A DNA stretch of 64,000 bases from DOZZ01 sp963792655. Lineage in GTDB: Bacteria; Acidobacteriota; Terriglobia; Bryobacterales; Bryobacteraceae. The stretch lies in assembly GCA_963792655.1 (NCBI GenBank), contig CAWBWU010000006.1, positions 372,001 through 436,000 on the forward strand, read 5' to 3'. The notes under the pieces are model-generated. The model ran no database searches, was not told the DNA's origin, and was given only the letters and a program-made list of their open reading frames with translations. Both the position numbers and the translations under genes were made by a program. Shown one piece after another: positions 10,035 to 18,579 of the stretch; the first letter of the stretch is position 1; every line of letters starts with the position of its first letter.

Positions 10035-11453
10035 ATGAGAGTCACTGTAATCGGAACAGGATATGTCGGCACCGTGACCGGTGTCTGTCTCGCCTACCTG
10101 GGCCACAGCGTCACGTGCGTCGACACAGATGCAAGCAAAATCGAACGCCTGAAACAGGGCGACATCCCGATCTACGAGCCGTACCTGGCGGAGATGATTC
10201 CGCTGGCGAATCAGCGCGGCCACGTCGAGTTCACAACCGATCTGCACGAGTCAGTAAAGGCGAGCGACGTGATCTTCATCGCGGTCGGCACGCCGCCCCT
10301 TCCGAGTGGTGAGGCGAATCTGGCGTACCTCGAATCTGCAGCGCGCAGTGTTGGCGCGGCCATGGATTCCAGCCGTTATCGGGTGGTGGTGAACAAATCG
10401 ACGGTGCCGGTGGGCTGCGGCAATCTGGTGGAAGCACTGGTGCGCGAAGGTCTTCACGATGGCTCGCACACCAACGGCACGTCCATTCGTTTCGGCGTTG
10501 CGAGCAACCCGGAATTCCTGCGTGAGGGGAGCGCAATTCACGATTCCCTGTTTCCTGACCGCATCGTGCTTGGCGCCCAGGAAGATCACACGCTCAAGCT
10601 GCTCTGCGAACTCTATAAGCCGCTGGAGCAGCAGAGCTTTGAAGCGCCTGAGTTTTGCCCCCGCCCTGCGCGCGTTTCACGTGTCCCCGTGGTGACTACG
10701 ACACTGACGAGCGCGGAGATGATCAAGTACGCGGCGAATGCGTTCCTTGCCACAAAGATCGGCTTCGCCAACGAGATGGCGAACATCTGCGAAAAGGTTG
10801 GAGCAGATGCGAAAGAAGTGATGAAGGGCATCGGCCTCGATGCGCGCATCGGCACTGCTTTTTTGAACGCGGGAATCGGCTGGGGTGGAAGCTGCTTCGG
10901 AAAAGATGTTCAGTCTCTGCTGCACATCGCTGGCGAGTACGGCTACCAGGCGCGCTTACTCGAAGCATCGCTGGCCGTCAACCGCTTGCAGCGGCAGTTA
11001 GTCATTCAAAAGCTGCAGGACAAGCTGTATATCTTGAAGGGCCGCACGGTGGCGTTGTTGGGCCTGGCTTTCAAACCGAATACGGACGATTTGCGCGACG
11101 CTCCGAGTTTGCAAATTGCAGAGCGCTTGCTGCAGATGGGCGCGCGCGTCAAAGTGCACGACCCGATCGCGATGAAAGCGTGCCGTGAACAACGGCCCGA
11201 CTTGCGCGTGACGTATTGCGATTCGATCGCGCATGCCGCCGAGAATGCCGACGCGATTGTGCTGGTGACCGAGTGGGATGAATACGCCAACATCAACTTG
11301 ACGACGTTGGGCCAAAGCATGGCTCACCGCGTGCTCGTCGATGGCCGCAATCTGTTCGATCCGGAACTGGCGCGGCAGGCTGGATTCGATTACACGGGAA
11401 TAGGCCGAGGCGTTGCAGTAAGCAACACTCCCGTCCCGGTCGGGAGCGTTTAG
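10035..11453 (+). CDS. ugd: UDP-glucose/GDP-mannose 6-dehydrogenase family protein
   Basis: Oxidises UDP-glucose to UDP-glucuronate with two NAD+, feeding exopolysaccharide and lipopolysaccharide synthesis. The 472-residue protein has the N-terminal NAD site GTGYVGTVTG at residues 7-16, the substrate loop IYEPYL, a central helix KYAANAFLATKI, catalytic Cys287 in GWGGSCFGKDV, and the C-terminal UDP-binding domain (LGLAFKPNTDDLRDAPS). A segment around residues 200-223 is longer than in compact relatives. It starts 25 bases after the methyltransferase and converges with a small gene whose stop it overlaps. GDP-mannose dehydrogenase is a possible alternative, but the motif pattern favours UDP-glucose. 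Confidence 0.92.
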   Translation: MRVTVIGTGYVGTVTGVCLAYLGHSVTCVDTDASKIERLKQGDIPIYEPYLAEMIPLANQRGHVEFTTDLHESVKASDVIFIAVGTPPLPSGEANLAYLESAARSVGAAMDSSRYRVVVNKSTVPVGCGNLVEALVREGLHDGSHTNGTSIRFGVASNPEFLREGSAIHDSLFPDRIVLGAQEDHTLKLLCELYKPLEQQSFEAPEFCPRPARVSRVPVVTTTLTSAEMIKYAANAFLATKIGFANEMANICEKVGADAKEVMKGIGLDARIGTAFLNAGIGWGGSCFGKDVQSLLHIAGEYGYQARLLEASLAVNRLQRQLVIQKLQDKLYILKGRTVALLGLAFKPNTDDLRDAPSLQIAERLLQMGARVKVHDPIAMKACREQRPDLRVTYCDSIAHAAENADAIVLVTEWDEYANINLTTLGQSMAHRVLVDGRNLFDPELARQAGFDYTGIGRGVAVSNTPVPVGSV

Positions 11454-11737
11454 CGATTCACCACGATCACGGTCCAGCCGCTATAAGTCATCCCAGACTT
11501 CAAGCGCAGCCAGCCCGTGGTGCTTCGTTTTTCTAAAGCGTGCGCAACGGCATCGGTGAAGGTAAGCCCGCCGTGCGAGTCTCCGACAACTGCGCCGATC
11601 GGCAAATTACGTACATCTTTGGTCGAGGGAACCCGAGTCACTACAGAGTGCAGGTCCAACGATTCGCATTGTAAGCTGTCACCGAACATCTGCATAGATC
11701 GATTATTTGCCTGGCGCCGCGCGGTGTAAATGACCAC
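11450..11737 (-). CDS. Small hypothetical protein
   Basis: An open frame of up to 95 codons convergent with ugd, the two stops overlapping by four bases. The product is not low-complexity: it contains RNLPIGAVVGDSHGG and ends SGMTYSGWTVIVVNR. There is no signal peptide, membrane segment or known motif that I recognise. The start is uncertain: a GTG at 11737 or an ATG near 11695 (MQMFGDSLQ) are both possible and neither has a strong ribosome site. I consider it more likely real than not because it is tightly packed and ends neatly at the ugd stop. Confidence 0.45.
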   Translation of the reverse strand: MVIYTARRQANNRSMQMFGDSLQCESLDLHSVVTRVPSTKDVRNLPIGAVVGDSHGGLTFTDAVAHALEKRSTTGWLRLKSGMTYSGWTVIVVNR

Positions 11738-11781
11738 ACATTAGCAAACCGTAATGTTACGGACGGTGCCAGAATAATCCA

Positions 11782-11931
11782 ATGCCGACTGAAGCCGAGT
11801 TACTGAAACGTATACAGGAACTGGAGGAAATGAATAGCGTTCTGCAAGACAAACTGGACGCCATCTATTCGATTGTTTCCGATGACGAACCGGCCGACGA
11901 GTTAGTCCAGATCGGACAAATCCCTAACTGA
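11782..11931 (+). CDS. 49-residue coiled-coil microprotein
   Basis: A short gene reading MPTEAELLKRIQELEEMNSV and continuing with a second heptad stretch (LQDKLDAIYSIV) to an acidic end. Leucines and isoleucines fall at heptad spacing, so a short parallel coiled coil is likely. It has no signal peptide. Its stop overlaps the end of the convergent rhodanese gene by 8 bases, the compact packing expected of a real gene. Function is unknown; a small scaffold or regulator is conceivable but not shown. Too short for routine gene calls. Confidence 0.5.
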   Translation: MPTEAELLKRIQELEEMNSVLQDKLDAIYSIVSDDEPADELVQIGQIPN

Positions 11932-12289
11932 CCGGGAGTCCGGAGACTTTGTACGCCTTCCATCCGCCATCGAGCGAGGTCACGTCGGTGTAGCCCATGC
12001 GCTGCAACGCATCGGCGGCAAGAGCGGAGCGGAAGCCTCCGCCACAGTAGAGCACCAGCGGGGTGGCGCGATCGGGCACCGAAGTCTCTATGTCGCGCTC
12101 GATGATGCCCTTCCCCAGATGTATCGCGTTGCGCGCGTGACCCGCGGTGAACTCGTTGTCCTCACGCACGTCAATCAGAAGATGCGCGTGCCCGTCCGCC
12201 ACATACCGCTGGTAGGCTGCGATGTCCATTTCCTTGACGCGTGACTTAGCGTCGTTTACGAGTTTGAGAAAGCCTTCGCTGTGGTTCAC
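11924..12289 (-). CDS. Rhodanese-like domain protein
   Basis: A single-domain rhodanese of 121 residues. It has the N-terminal LLIDVREDNEFTAGHARNAI signature and an active-site loop with Cys in LYCGGGFRSALAAD, followed by GYTDVTSLDGGWKAY. The Cys is present, so it can probably carry a persulfide; the loop CGGGFRS resembles GlpE/thiosulfate sulfurtransferases. It is the last gene of the lipoprotein-murQ-murA run, 17 bases downstream of murA. No sulfur-metabolism partner is adjacent, so the physiological acceptor (thiosulfate, cyanide or another thiol) is not clear. Confidence 0.88.
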   Translation of the reverse strand: MNHSEGFLKLVNDAKSRVKEMDIAAYQRYVADGHAHLLIDVREDNEFTAGHARNAIHLGKGIIERDIETSVPDRATPLVLYCGGGFRSALAADALQRMGYTDVTSLDGGWKAYKVSGLPVS

Positions 12290-12306
12290 GGGACAGCATC
12301 CTTTCG

Positions 12307-13566
12307 CTATTCGACGCGCTCAATGGACGCACCGGCGGCGCGCAGTTTCGACTCGATCTTCTCATAGCCGCGATCGATGTGATACACGCGATCAATCACG
12401 GTTTCGCCCTTCGCCACAAGCGCCGCAATCACCAGAGAAGCGCTGGCGCGCAGATCGGACGCGATCACGCCCGCCCCGGTCAGTGCGCTGCGTCCGGCCA
12501 CGATTGCCTGGCTGCCATCGAGACGAATGTTCGCGCCCATGCGGATCAATTCCTGCGCGTGCATGAAGCGGTTTTCGAAGATCGTCTCAGTGATGAGCGA
12601 GATGCCCTCGGCTTGCGTCATGAGCGCCATGTACTGAGCCTGCAGGTCCGTTGCAAAGCCCGGATGTTCTTCGGTGGTGACATCGACGGCACGCAACTTC
12701 GACGCCCCATGCACGTGCAAGCTATCGGATGTGCGATCGATCTGCACGCCCGCCTGCTGCATCTTCGCGATCAACGCCTCCAGATGCTCCGGCACGCAAC
12801 CCGTAATGTGTACGTCGCCCTGGGTCACCGCCGCTGCAATCAGAAACGTTCCGGCTTCGATGCGATCCGCGATGATGGTGTGCGGCTGATCGGTTCCATG
12901 CAGCTTGCTCACGCCCTGCACGCGAATGGTGGAGGTGCCCGCGCCTTCGATCTTCGCGCCCATGCTGGTCAGCAACAGGGCGAGGTCGACCACTTCGGGT
13001 TCACGCGCGGCGTTCTCCATCACAGTCTCACCGCTGGCCAGCGTCGCGGCCATCATCAGGTCTTCGGTGCCGGTGACCGTGATGCGGTCAAAACGAATCT
13101 GTGCGCCCTTGAGACCATTGGGCGCGTTGGCTTCGATGTAGCCGTACTCCTGGGTAATTACCGCGCCTAATTGTTCAAGCGCCGAAAGGTGCAGGTTGAT
13201 GGGACGTGCGCCAATTGCGCAGCCACCCGGCATCGAAACACGCGCGCGGCCGGCACGCGCCACCAACGGCCCGAGCACCAGGCTCGATGCGCGCATCGTC
13301 TTGACCAGTTCGTAAGGCGCTTCCGGCGAAACGATATTCTCGGTGCGCAGCGTTACGTCTTCCCCATCGACCGTCACCTGGGAGCCGATGTCTTCAAGCA
13401 ACCGCTCCATGGTGCGGATATCGCGCACGCGCGGAATGCGCCGGAGTTTCACTTCGCCGCCGGTGAGCAGCGCGGCCGCGAGTGCAGGCAACGCGGCGTT
13501 TTTCGATCCGTTGACGGGAATGCTGCCTTCGAGCGGTTTGCCGCCTTGAATTACAAATTTATCCAT
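12307..13566 (-). CDS. murA: UDP-N-acetylglucosamine 1-carboxyvinyltransferase
   Basis: Catalyses the first committed step of peptidoglycan synthesis, adding enolpyruvate from PEP to UDP-GlcNAc in the cytoplasm. The 419-residue protein has the family start KFVIQGGKPLEGSIPVNGSK, with Lys22 in the SKNAALP motif, the fosfomycin-target Cys116 in MPGGCAIGARP, DRIEAGTFLIAAA and EHPGFATDLQAQ. Because Cys is present (not Asp), fosfomycin sensitivity is expected from family knowledge. It sits between murQ (15-base gap) and the rhodanese gene. Length is standard and the frame is intact. Confidence 0.97.
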   Translation of the reverse strand: MDKFVIQGGKPLEGSIPVNGSKNAALPALAAALLTGGEVKLRRIPRVRDIRTMERLLEDIGSQVTVDGEDVTLRTENIVSPEAPYELVKTMRASSLVLGPLVARAGRARVSMPGGCAIGARPINLHLSALEQLGAVITQEYGYIEANAPNGLKGAQIRFDRITVTGTEDLMMAATLASGETVMENAAREPEVVDLALLLTSMGAKIEGAGTSTIRVQGVSKLHGTDQPHTIIADRIEAGTFLIAAAVTQGDVHITGCVPEHLEALIAKMQQAGVQIDRTSDSLHVHGASKLRAVDVTTEEHPGFATDLQAQYMALMTQAEGISLITETIFENRFMHAQELIRMGANIRLDGSQAIVAGRSALTGAGVIASDLRASASLVIAALVAKGETVIDRVYHIDRGYEKIESKLRAAGASIERVE

Positions 13567-13581
13567 GGGTCTCCGTTAGTG

Positions 13582-14478
13582 TTACTGCTGTAGCTGCAAA
13601 GCCCGGCTTACGCTGCCACGCGCGGCTTCGAGCAAGCGAGTCGCTTGCGCAATGTCAGCGCCGGTCCTGGCCATCAAAATTGCGAGGCGCACGTTTCCTT
13701 CAGAAGCATCGAGCAAGTGCTGTGCATCTTCGGGTCCGATCTCAGCCGCCGTGCTGACGATGCGTTTCGCGCGGTCGCGTAACTTCTCGTTGCGCGGTTG
13801 CACGTTGACCATCAAGTTGCCGAACACATAGCCCATGCGGATGAAAGCACCGGTAGTCAACATGTTCAGAACCAGCTTGGTCGCGGTGCCTGCTTTCATG
13901 CGTGTCGAACCCGCAATGACTTCCGGCCCCGGAACTACGGCGATGGCGATGGAAGCCACGCGCGACAACTCCGAATCAGGCGTGCAGCTGATGCCGATGG
14001 TCGCCGCGCCCAGTTCGTTGGCCTTCCGCATTGCGCCCAGAACATACGGCGTGCGTCCGCTTGCCGCGATGCCGGCCAGCACATCGCCCGCATCGAAACT
14101 GCGCGCCACCAGATCGCGAACGCCAGACTCCGGATCGTCTTCGCTCGCTTCTGTTGCGCGTGAGAGCGCCGGCTCACCACCGGCGATGATGCCCTGCACC
14201 ATGGTGGCCGGAACGCTGAAGGTCGGCGGACACTCCGATGCATCCAGCACACCCAAACGCCCGCTGGTGCCTGCGCCGATATAGAAGAGCCGGCCGCCGC
14301 GATCGAGCCGCTCGACAATCGCGTCCACGGCGCGAGCAATCTCGGGAAGAGCTGCCGCCACGGCATCGGCGACTTTGCGGTCTTCGTCGTTGATGATCCG
14401 CAGCATGTCAATCGTCGGCAAAGCGTCGATGCCGCGCGATGCGGGGTTCGGCTGTTCTGTCAGTAACTGTTCGAGCAA
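13582..14478 (-). CDS. murQ: N-acetylmuramic acid 6-phosphate etherase
   Basis: Cleaves the lactyl ether of MurNAc-6-phosphate to GlcNAc-6-phosphate during cell-wall recycling. The 298-residue SIS-domain protein shows the classic signatures: MLRIINDEDRKVADAV near the N-terminus, YIGAGTSGRLGVLDASECPP with the catalytic Glu, GIAASGRTPYVLGA and GSTRMKAGTATKLVLNM. The C-terminal helical part (DAQHLLDASEGNVRLAIL) resembles the UBA-like tail of the family. It lies 9 bases after a lipoprotein gene and 15 bases before murA, so synthesis and recycling of the wall precursor are under one transcript here. No murP or anmK is visible nearby. Confidence 0.95.
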   Translation of the reverse strand: MLEQLLTEQPNPASRGIDALPTIDMLRIINDEDRKVADAVAAALPEIARAVDAIVERLDRGGRLFYIGAGTSGRLGVLDASECPPTFSVPATMVQGIIAGGEPALSRATEASEDDPESGVRDLVARSFDAGDVLAGIAASGRTPYVLGAMRKANELGAATIGISCTPDSELSRVASIAIAVVPGPEVIAGSTRMKAGTATKLVLNMLTTGAFIRMGYVFGNLMVNVQPRNEKLRDRAKRIVSTAAEIGPEDAQHLLDASEGNVRLAILMARTGADIAQATRLLEAARGSVSRALQLQQ

Positions 14479-14487
14479 CGCGCCGCC

Positions 14488-15102
14488 TTAGTGCAGAACT
14501 TCGACAAACGCGCCTGTGCTGGCGTCATACAAGATCGAATACGCGCTCTCGCTCACGCTCTCGCCCCACAGTACGCGCCATGTTGCATTCGGGTAAGTTG
14601 AGTTCATCCCGAGAATGTAAGAAACGGTCATGCCGGGGTGCTGCTGATTGTAATCGGCGGCTTTCTTGACGGCGGCCTCGTAGATTTCGTCAGTATCCTT
14701 TTTCGCGGCGGCGATGATGAACGGCCGGTCAGACGAACCCGCGCGCCAGGCACGAGGCGGATCGGGCCAGATGCCTTTGTGCAGGCTCATGGATGCTTCG
14801 ACGACCGAGAACGTATAGCTGCGCGCCTGATTCAATGAGGGAGAGACGAACGTGGCGGTCCACCCCGCAGCCTTGCCGGGCCGTGTCGGTGCACCTGCCA
14901 GATGCAGACTGGTCATCTGCAGCACCTGCGCGTCGGGCGCCCAACTGCGGGCGGTGCCAAACATCTGAAAGAGCGCATGCAGACCGGTGACCGGCTCCGG
15001 CGGTTTCTCGCCCTCGGCTTTCTTCGGAGGATCGCCGCATGCGGGCAGCATCAGCAGAATCGGCAAAAGTACGGTGATGCGCAAATCGCGGCGGGTGACC
15101 AT
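14488..15102 (-). CDS. Predicted lipoprotein of unknown function
   Basis: A 204-residue protein with a type II signal peptide: basic MVTRRDLR, a hydrophobic stretch TVLLPILLM and the lipobox LPAC, which would place it in an envelope membrane. After a short Pro/Lys/Glu linker it has a globular part with WAPDAQVLQM, GKAAGWTATFVSP and PNATWRVLWGESVSESAYSI; the last half resembles PepSY-like folds only in flavour, and I make no firm domain call. It begins the operon with murQ and murA, suggesting a cell-envelope role, and is divergent from the TPR gene at 15156. Confidence 0.7.
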   Translation of the reverse strand: MVTRRDLRITVLLPILLMLPACGDPPKKAEGEKPPEPVTGLHALFQMFGTARSWAPDAQVLQMTSLHLAGAPTRPGKAAGWTATFVSPSLNQARSYTFSVVEASMSLHKGIWPDPPRAWRAGSSDRPFIIAAAKKDTDEIYEAAVKKAADYNQQHPGMTVSYILGMNSTYPNATWRVLWGESVSESAYSILYDASTGAFVEVLH

Positions 15103-15155
15103 CGCCCCATATTAGCCGTTATGACATAATCAGGCATCCGCGGGGAGAGGGTTTT

Positions 15156-16367
15156 ATGGGTCGCCTGTTTCTTCCAGAGTTTCGTTTTGTTCTTTTTGTT
15201 AGTTGCGCCTGCTGCTTGCCGTTAGTTGGGCAAACCTCGAAAGCGCCCGGAACAGGCGGCGGGAACGGCCCTCCGCAGATCACTCCGCCTGTGATGCTGA
15301 ATGGACGCGGTACACGTCCACCAATGCAAAACGGCGGCGACAGCCTGGTGGTGCGAGGCGGCTTCATCACGGGCACGGTGCAGATGGATGATGGCACGCC
15401 GCCACCGCAATCATTGACTGTTGAAAAGATCTGCGGCGCACGCCGGCAGCCCGCTGCTTACACCGATCACAAAGGTCACTTCTCATTTCAAGTGGGCGGT
15501 GGCGTGAATACAATCCTTCCCGATGCCAGCGAATCAGCCAGTAACTCGGGCTTCGGACCTCCTCCGATACCGGGCACCAAAGCGGCCGCGCAAGCTGCGA
15601 ACGATACCAACCTTTCGGACTGCGAACTGGTCGCGGTGCTGCCTGGCTATCGTTCGGACAGCGTGTATCTGGGCCAGCGGCGAACTCTGGACAACCCCGA
15701 TATCGGCGTCATCGTCCTGCACCGCACTTCGAATGTTCCCGGAACGACAATCAGCGCCACGTTGTTGAATGCGCCGAAAGACGCGCGTAAGGCTTACGAC
15801 AAAGGACTGCAGGAAGAACGCGCTGGTAAGCAGGAACAAGCCATGAAGAGCTTCGACAAAGCGGTTGAACTGCATCCCGCTTTTGCAGGCGCATGGTTTG
15901 AGCTGGGCCATCTGCAAGCTGCGACGGACCCGGCGAAGGCCCGTGTCTCTTTTCAGAAGGCGCTGGCCGCCGATCCCAAATACGTGAACCCGTATGTCGA
16001 CCTGGCGCTTATGGAAGTCCGCGACCACAACTGGAAACAAGCGTTGGATGTCACAACGAAAGCTATTCAACTCGATCCCATCGACTTCCCCGCGTTGTTC
16101 TTCTATCGTGCAATCGCTGAGTTCAATCTCGATGACTTGAACGCGGCGGAGAAGAGCGCGCGCCAGGCGGATCATCTGGACGCTACGCATCGCATGCCGA
16201 AGATCCAGCAACTGCTGGCAACGGTGCTGATGCAGAAGCACGACTATGTCGCCGCGGCTCAGTACATGCGCGAGTATTTGAAGCGCGCTCCCGAAGCGCG
16301 AGATGCCGGCGAATCGCGTGTGCAGTTAGCGGCAATGGAGAAGGCTGCGGTCGCGAAGAAAGAATAG
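15156..16367 (+). CDS. Secreted TPR protein with N-terminal carboxypeptidase-regulatory-like domain
   Basis: A 403-residue exported protein. The signal peptide (FVLFVSCACCLPLVG) is followed by a Gly/Pro-rich linker, then a beta-sandwich resembling the carboxypeptidase regulatory-like domain (ITGTVQMDDGTPPPQSLTVE, AYTDHKGHFSFQVG, LSDCELVAVLPGY). From about residue 208 there are four to five tetratricopeptide repeats, for example EERAGKQEQAMKSFDKAVEL, FELGHLQAATDPAKARVSF and FYRAIAEFNLDDLNAAEKSA. This architecture is very common in Acidobacteria and is thought to support protein-protein contacts in the periplasm; the partner is unknown. It is transcribed divergently from the murA operon. Confidence 0.82.
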   Translation: MGRLFLPEFRFVLFVSCACCLPLVGQTSKAPGTGGGNGPPQITPPVMLNGRGTRPPMQNGGDSLVVRGGFITGTVQMDDGTPPPQSLTVEKICGARRQPAAYTDHKGHFSFQVGGGVNTILPDASESASNSGFGPPPIPGTKAAAQAANDTNLSDCELVAVLPGYRSDSVYLGQRRTLDNPDIGVIVLHRTSNVPGTTISATLLNAPKDARKAYDKGLQEERAGKQEQAMKSFDKAVELHPAFAGAWFELGHLQAATDPAKARVSFQKALAADPKYVNPYVDLALMEVRDHNWKQALDVTTKAIQLDPIDFPALFFYRAIAEFNLDDLNAAEKSARQADHLDATHRMPKIQQLLATVLMQKHDYVAAAQYMREYLKRAPEARDAGESRVQLAAMEKAAVAKKE

Positions 16368-16414
16368 TCGCGGGTTACATCCGTCTGCATCCCTGATGGC
16401 AGACTGAAGTGACT

Positions 16415-17698
16415 ATGCGCCGAATCGTAAGTGTTGCTGTCTTGACTGCCGCTGCTCTGGGTGCGGCAGATAAGGTCGATCCCAAGAGCGTGCTGACTGG
16501 CGACAGCGCCTTCGCCGACTATCACAGCGTGAAGCCCGGCGTGTTTCGAAAGATTACCGCCGCGAGTTTGCCGCAGCCATTTGCGACGAAGGGTGTTGCT
16601 AACGGCGCGCATGTAGTGCCTCGCCCGGAAAATGCGTGGCCGAAAGCGCCGCAAGGATTCAAAGTCGAACTGTACGCGACTGGTCTCCAGAACCCGCGCG
16701 AAATTCGACGGGCTCCGAATGGGGATTTGTTTGTGGCCGAAACCGGCGCAGGCAACATCAAAATTTTCCGTGGCGTCACGGCCGACGGCAAGCCCCAGCA
16801 AACGGCTACTTTCGCCACCGGATTGAACGATCCGTTTGGCATGGCATTTTACCCGCCGGGTAACAATCCCAAGTGGCTCTATGTGGGTAACACTAATTCC
16901 GTAGTTCGCCTGCCCTACAGCAGCGGTGATCTCAAAGCAACAGGCCCTTCCGAAACGATCATTCCTGAGTTGCCCACCGGCGGCCACTCGACGCGTGACG
17001 TAATCTTCTCGCCCGATGGCAAGCGGATGTTCGTCGCGGTGGGCTCCCGCTCGAATGTGGACGACCCCGACACGCACCCGGCGGAAAAACATCGGGCTAA
17101 CATTCTGGAGTTCACTCCGGACGGCAAGTTTGTGAAGGTATACGCATCAGGCATTCGCAATCCGGTCGGGATCGCGATCAACCCGATTACCGGTGAACTG
17201 TGGTGCTCCGTGAATGAACGCGACATGCTGGGCGACAACCTGGTGCCCGATTACATCACGCATGTACAGGAAGGCGGCTTCTACGGCTGGCCCTGGTACT
17301 ACATGGGCAGCAATCAGGACCCGCGCCTGCCGGGTACACATCCAGAGTTGAAAGGGCATGTGCTGGTGCCGGATGTTCTGTTGCAGCCGCACAACGCTTC
17401 GCTTGAAATGCTTTTCTACGATGGCAAGCAATTCCCCAATGAATACGCGGGCGATGTGTTTGCGGCGGAGCATGGCTCGTGGAACAAGGCCGAGCGCGCC
17501 GGATACGAGGTGGTGCGCGTTCCGCTGGACCACGGCCATGCGACCGGCGAATACGAAGACTTCCTGACCGGCTTTGTGTTAGACAACGGTGATGTGTGGG
17601 GCCGGCCCGTCGGTGTTGCAGTGGCGCCCGATGGAGCGTTGATGGTTACGGACGACGGATCCAACTCGATCTGGCGCGTTTCTTACACCGGTAAGTAA
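16415..17698 (+). CDS. PQQ-type sorbosone/glucose dehydrogenase-like beta-propeller protein
   Basis: About 427 residues with a signal peptide (RRIVSVAVLTAAALGAA), so periplasmic. The body is a six-bladed propeller of the soluble glucose/sorbosone dehydrogenase family: PQGFKVELYATGLQNPREI, NGDLFVAETGAGNIKIF, GLNDPFGMAFYP, ASGIRNPVGIAINPITGELW, FYGWPWYYMG and DVFAAEHGSWNKAERAGYEV near the end. These motifs fit PQQ/Ca binding in the family, but the electron acceptor and sugar are unknown and no pqq genes are nearby. A GTG at 16409 is an alternative start two codons upstream. The gene follows the TPR gene by 47 bases. Confidence 0.83.
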   Translation: MRRIVSVAVLTAAALGAADKVDPKSVLTGDSAFADYHSVKPGVFRKITAASLPQPFATKGVANGAHVVPRPENAWPKAPQGFKVELYATGLQNPREIRRAPNGDLFVAETGAGNIKIFRGVTADGKPQQTATFATGLNDPFGMAFYPPGNNPKWLYVGNTNSVVRLPYSSGDLKATGPSETIIPELPTGGHSTRDVIFSPDGKRMFVAVGSRSNVDDPDTHPAEKHRANILEFTPDGKFVKVYASGIRNPVGIAINPITGELWCSVNERDMLGDNLVPDYITHVQEGGFYGWPWYYMGSNQDPRLPGTHPELKGHVLVPDVLLQPHNASLEMLFYDGKQFPNEYAGDVFAAEHGSWNKAERAGYEVVRVPLDHGHATGEYEDFLTGFVLDNGDVWGRPVGVAVAPDGALMVTDDGSNSIWRVSYTGK

Positions 17699-17737
17699 TT
17701 TTGCGGTCTTATATTAGCTGACTCGGAGAACACTTAT

Positions 17738-18190
17738 ATGCTAAGTCGCCGCACTTTGATCGCTGCTGCCGCAGCCTTCGCGGGAGTTATTCGTGGCGCA
17801 TCCGCCGCAACAGGAAAACCTATGCAGCTAGGCGCATTTTCGGTTAGCTTGACGGTGAAGGACCTGGAAGCTTCCATGAAGTTTTACGAGAAGCTCGGGT
17901 TTCAGGCTTTCGCTGGCAATGCCGCGCAGAACTTCTTGATTTTGAGAAACGGGGAGGCCACGATCGGGCTCTTCCACGGCATGTTTGAGAAGAACATTTT
18001 GACGTTCAACCCCGGCTGGGATCGGAATGCTCAGAGGCTGCCGGCGTTTACTGATGTCCGCGAACTGCAGCAGCAGTTAAAGGCCGGCGGCATAACGATT
18101 CTGAAAGAAGCGGAAGCGGGCACCGGCCCGGCAAGTTTGATGATTGCGGATCCGGATGGAAATCAGATCTTGCTCGATCAGCACGTTTAG
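17738..18190 (+). CDS. Exported glyoxalase/VOC-superfamily protein
   Basis: A 150-residue protein. The first 25 residues (SRRTLIAAAAAFAGV then ASA) look like a Tat-type signal with a twin arginine, so export is likely. The rest is one vicinal-oxygen-chelate module pair: FSVSLTVKDLEASMKFYEKL, NFLILRNGEATIGLFHG, and the C-terminal SLMIADPDGNQILLDQH. It may bind a metal but the exact His/Glu ligand set is not obvious, so dioxygenase, glyoxalase and resistance roles are all open. It ends about 40 bases before a strong hairpin. Confidence 0.75.
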   Translation: MLSRRTLIAAAAAFAGVIRGASAATGKPMQLGAFSVSLTVKDLEASMKFYEKLGFQAFAGNAAQNFLILRNGEATIGLFHGMFEKNILTFNPGWDRNAQRLPAFTDVRELQQQLKAGGITILKEAEAGTGPASLMIADPDGNQILLDQHV

Positions 18191-18231
18191 AGTTGCGAAG
18201 ATGCAGTCTCAGGCGCGCTGCAGAAAGCGAG

Positions 18232-18266
18232 ACCGCGCTCCCCGGATCGGTCGAGGGGAGCGCGGT
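18232..18266. terminator. Bidirectional hairpin between convergent genes
   Basis: A perfect 12-bp stem (ACCGCGCTCCCC and its complement) closes an 11-base loop. It lies between the VOC gene ending at 18190 and the minus-strand remnant ending at 18281. On the minus strand it is followed by a T-rich stretch; on the plus strand the tail is weaker, so it probably acts best for the minus direction or as a shared terminator. Confidence 0.7.
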
Positions 18267-18280
18267 ATCTTCTCAGTGAA

Positions 18281-18527
18281 CTACTTTCCAAAGACTGCTT
18301 GAACTGAGGTGTCTTTAGGGATCGTCAGAGCGCAGGTCGGTGCGGTACCACTGCATCCTCCCGACCAGTTCACAAACGCTTTGCCCGCCGGCAGCGTTGC
18401 GGTTAACGTGATCGCCGTGCCCTCAGTGAACTTCCCTGGATCGATCCTGAATGATCGCTGGCGCTCACTTGCTCGCCAGATGTAATCGTTTGGTATAAGC
18501 GAAGACGGTAGGGAAGAAAGAGGAAGG
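18281..18527 (-). pseudogene. C-terminal remnant of a divergent InlB B-repeat protein
   Basis: The minus frame ending at the stop at 18281 reads RIDPGKFTEGTAITLTATLP, then AGKAFVNWSGGCSGTAPTCALT and a terminal VQAVFGK. This matches the end of divergent InlB-type B repeats (consensus: G..V.L.A....FxxWSG.CSG....C..TM...K.VTA.F). No start codon or signal peptide lies upstream; the open frame just runs into the hairpin at 18533-18566. I read it as the tail of a once larger surface protein whose front has been lost. The two flanking hairpins leave it with no promoter in view. Confidence 0.45.
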
Positions 18528-18532
18528 ATGAA

Positions 18533-18566
18533 GCCGCAACACGGCGAGTCAAGTCCGTGTTGCGGC
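18533..18566 (-). terminator. Rho-independent-like hairpin after the multicopper oxidase gene
   Basis: A 12-bp perfect stem (GCCGCAACACGG with its complement) and a 10-base loop. It begins 14 bases past the stop of the multicopper oxidase gene and, read on the minus strand, is followed by a C/T-rich tract. Confidence 0.75.
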
Positions 18567-18579
18567 GGGCTGTCGGTAC

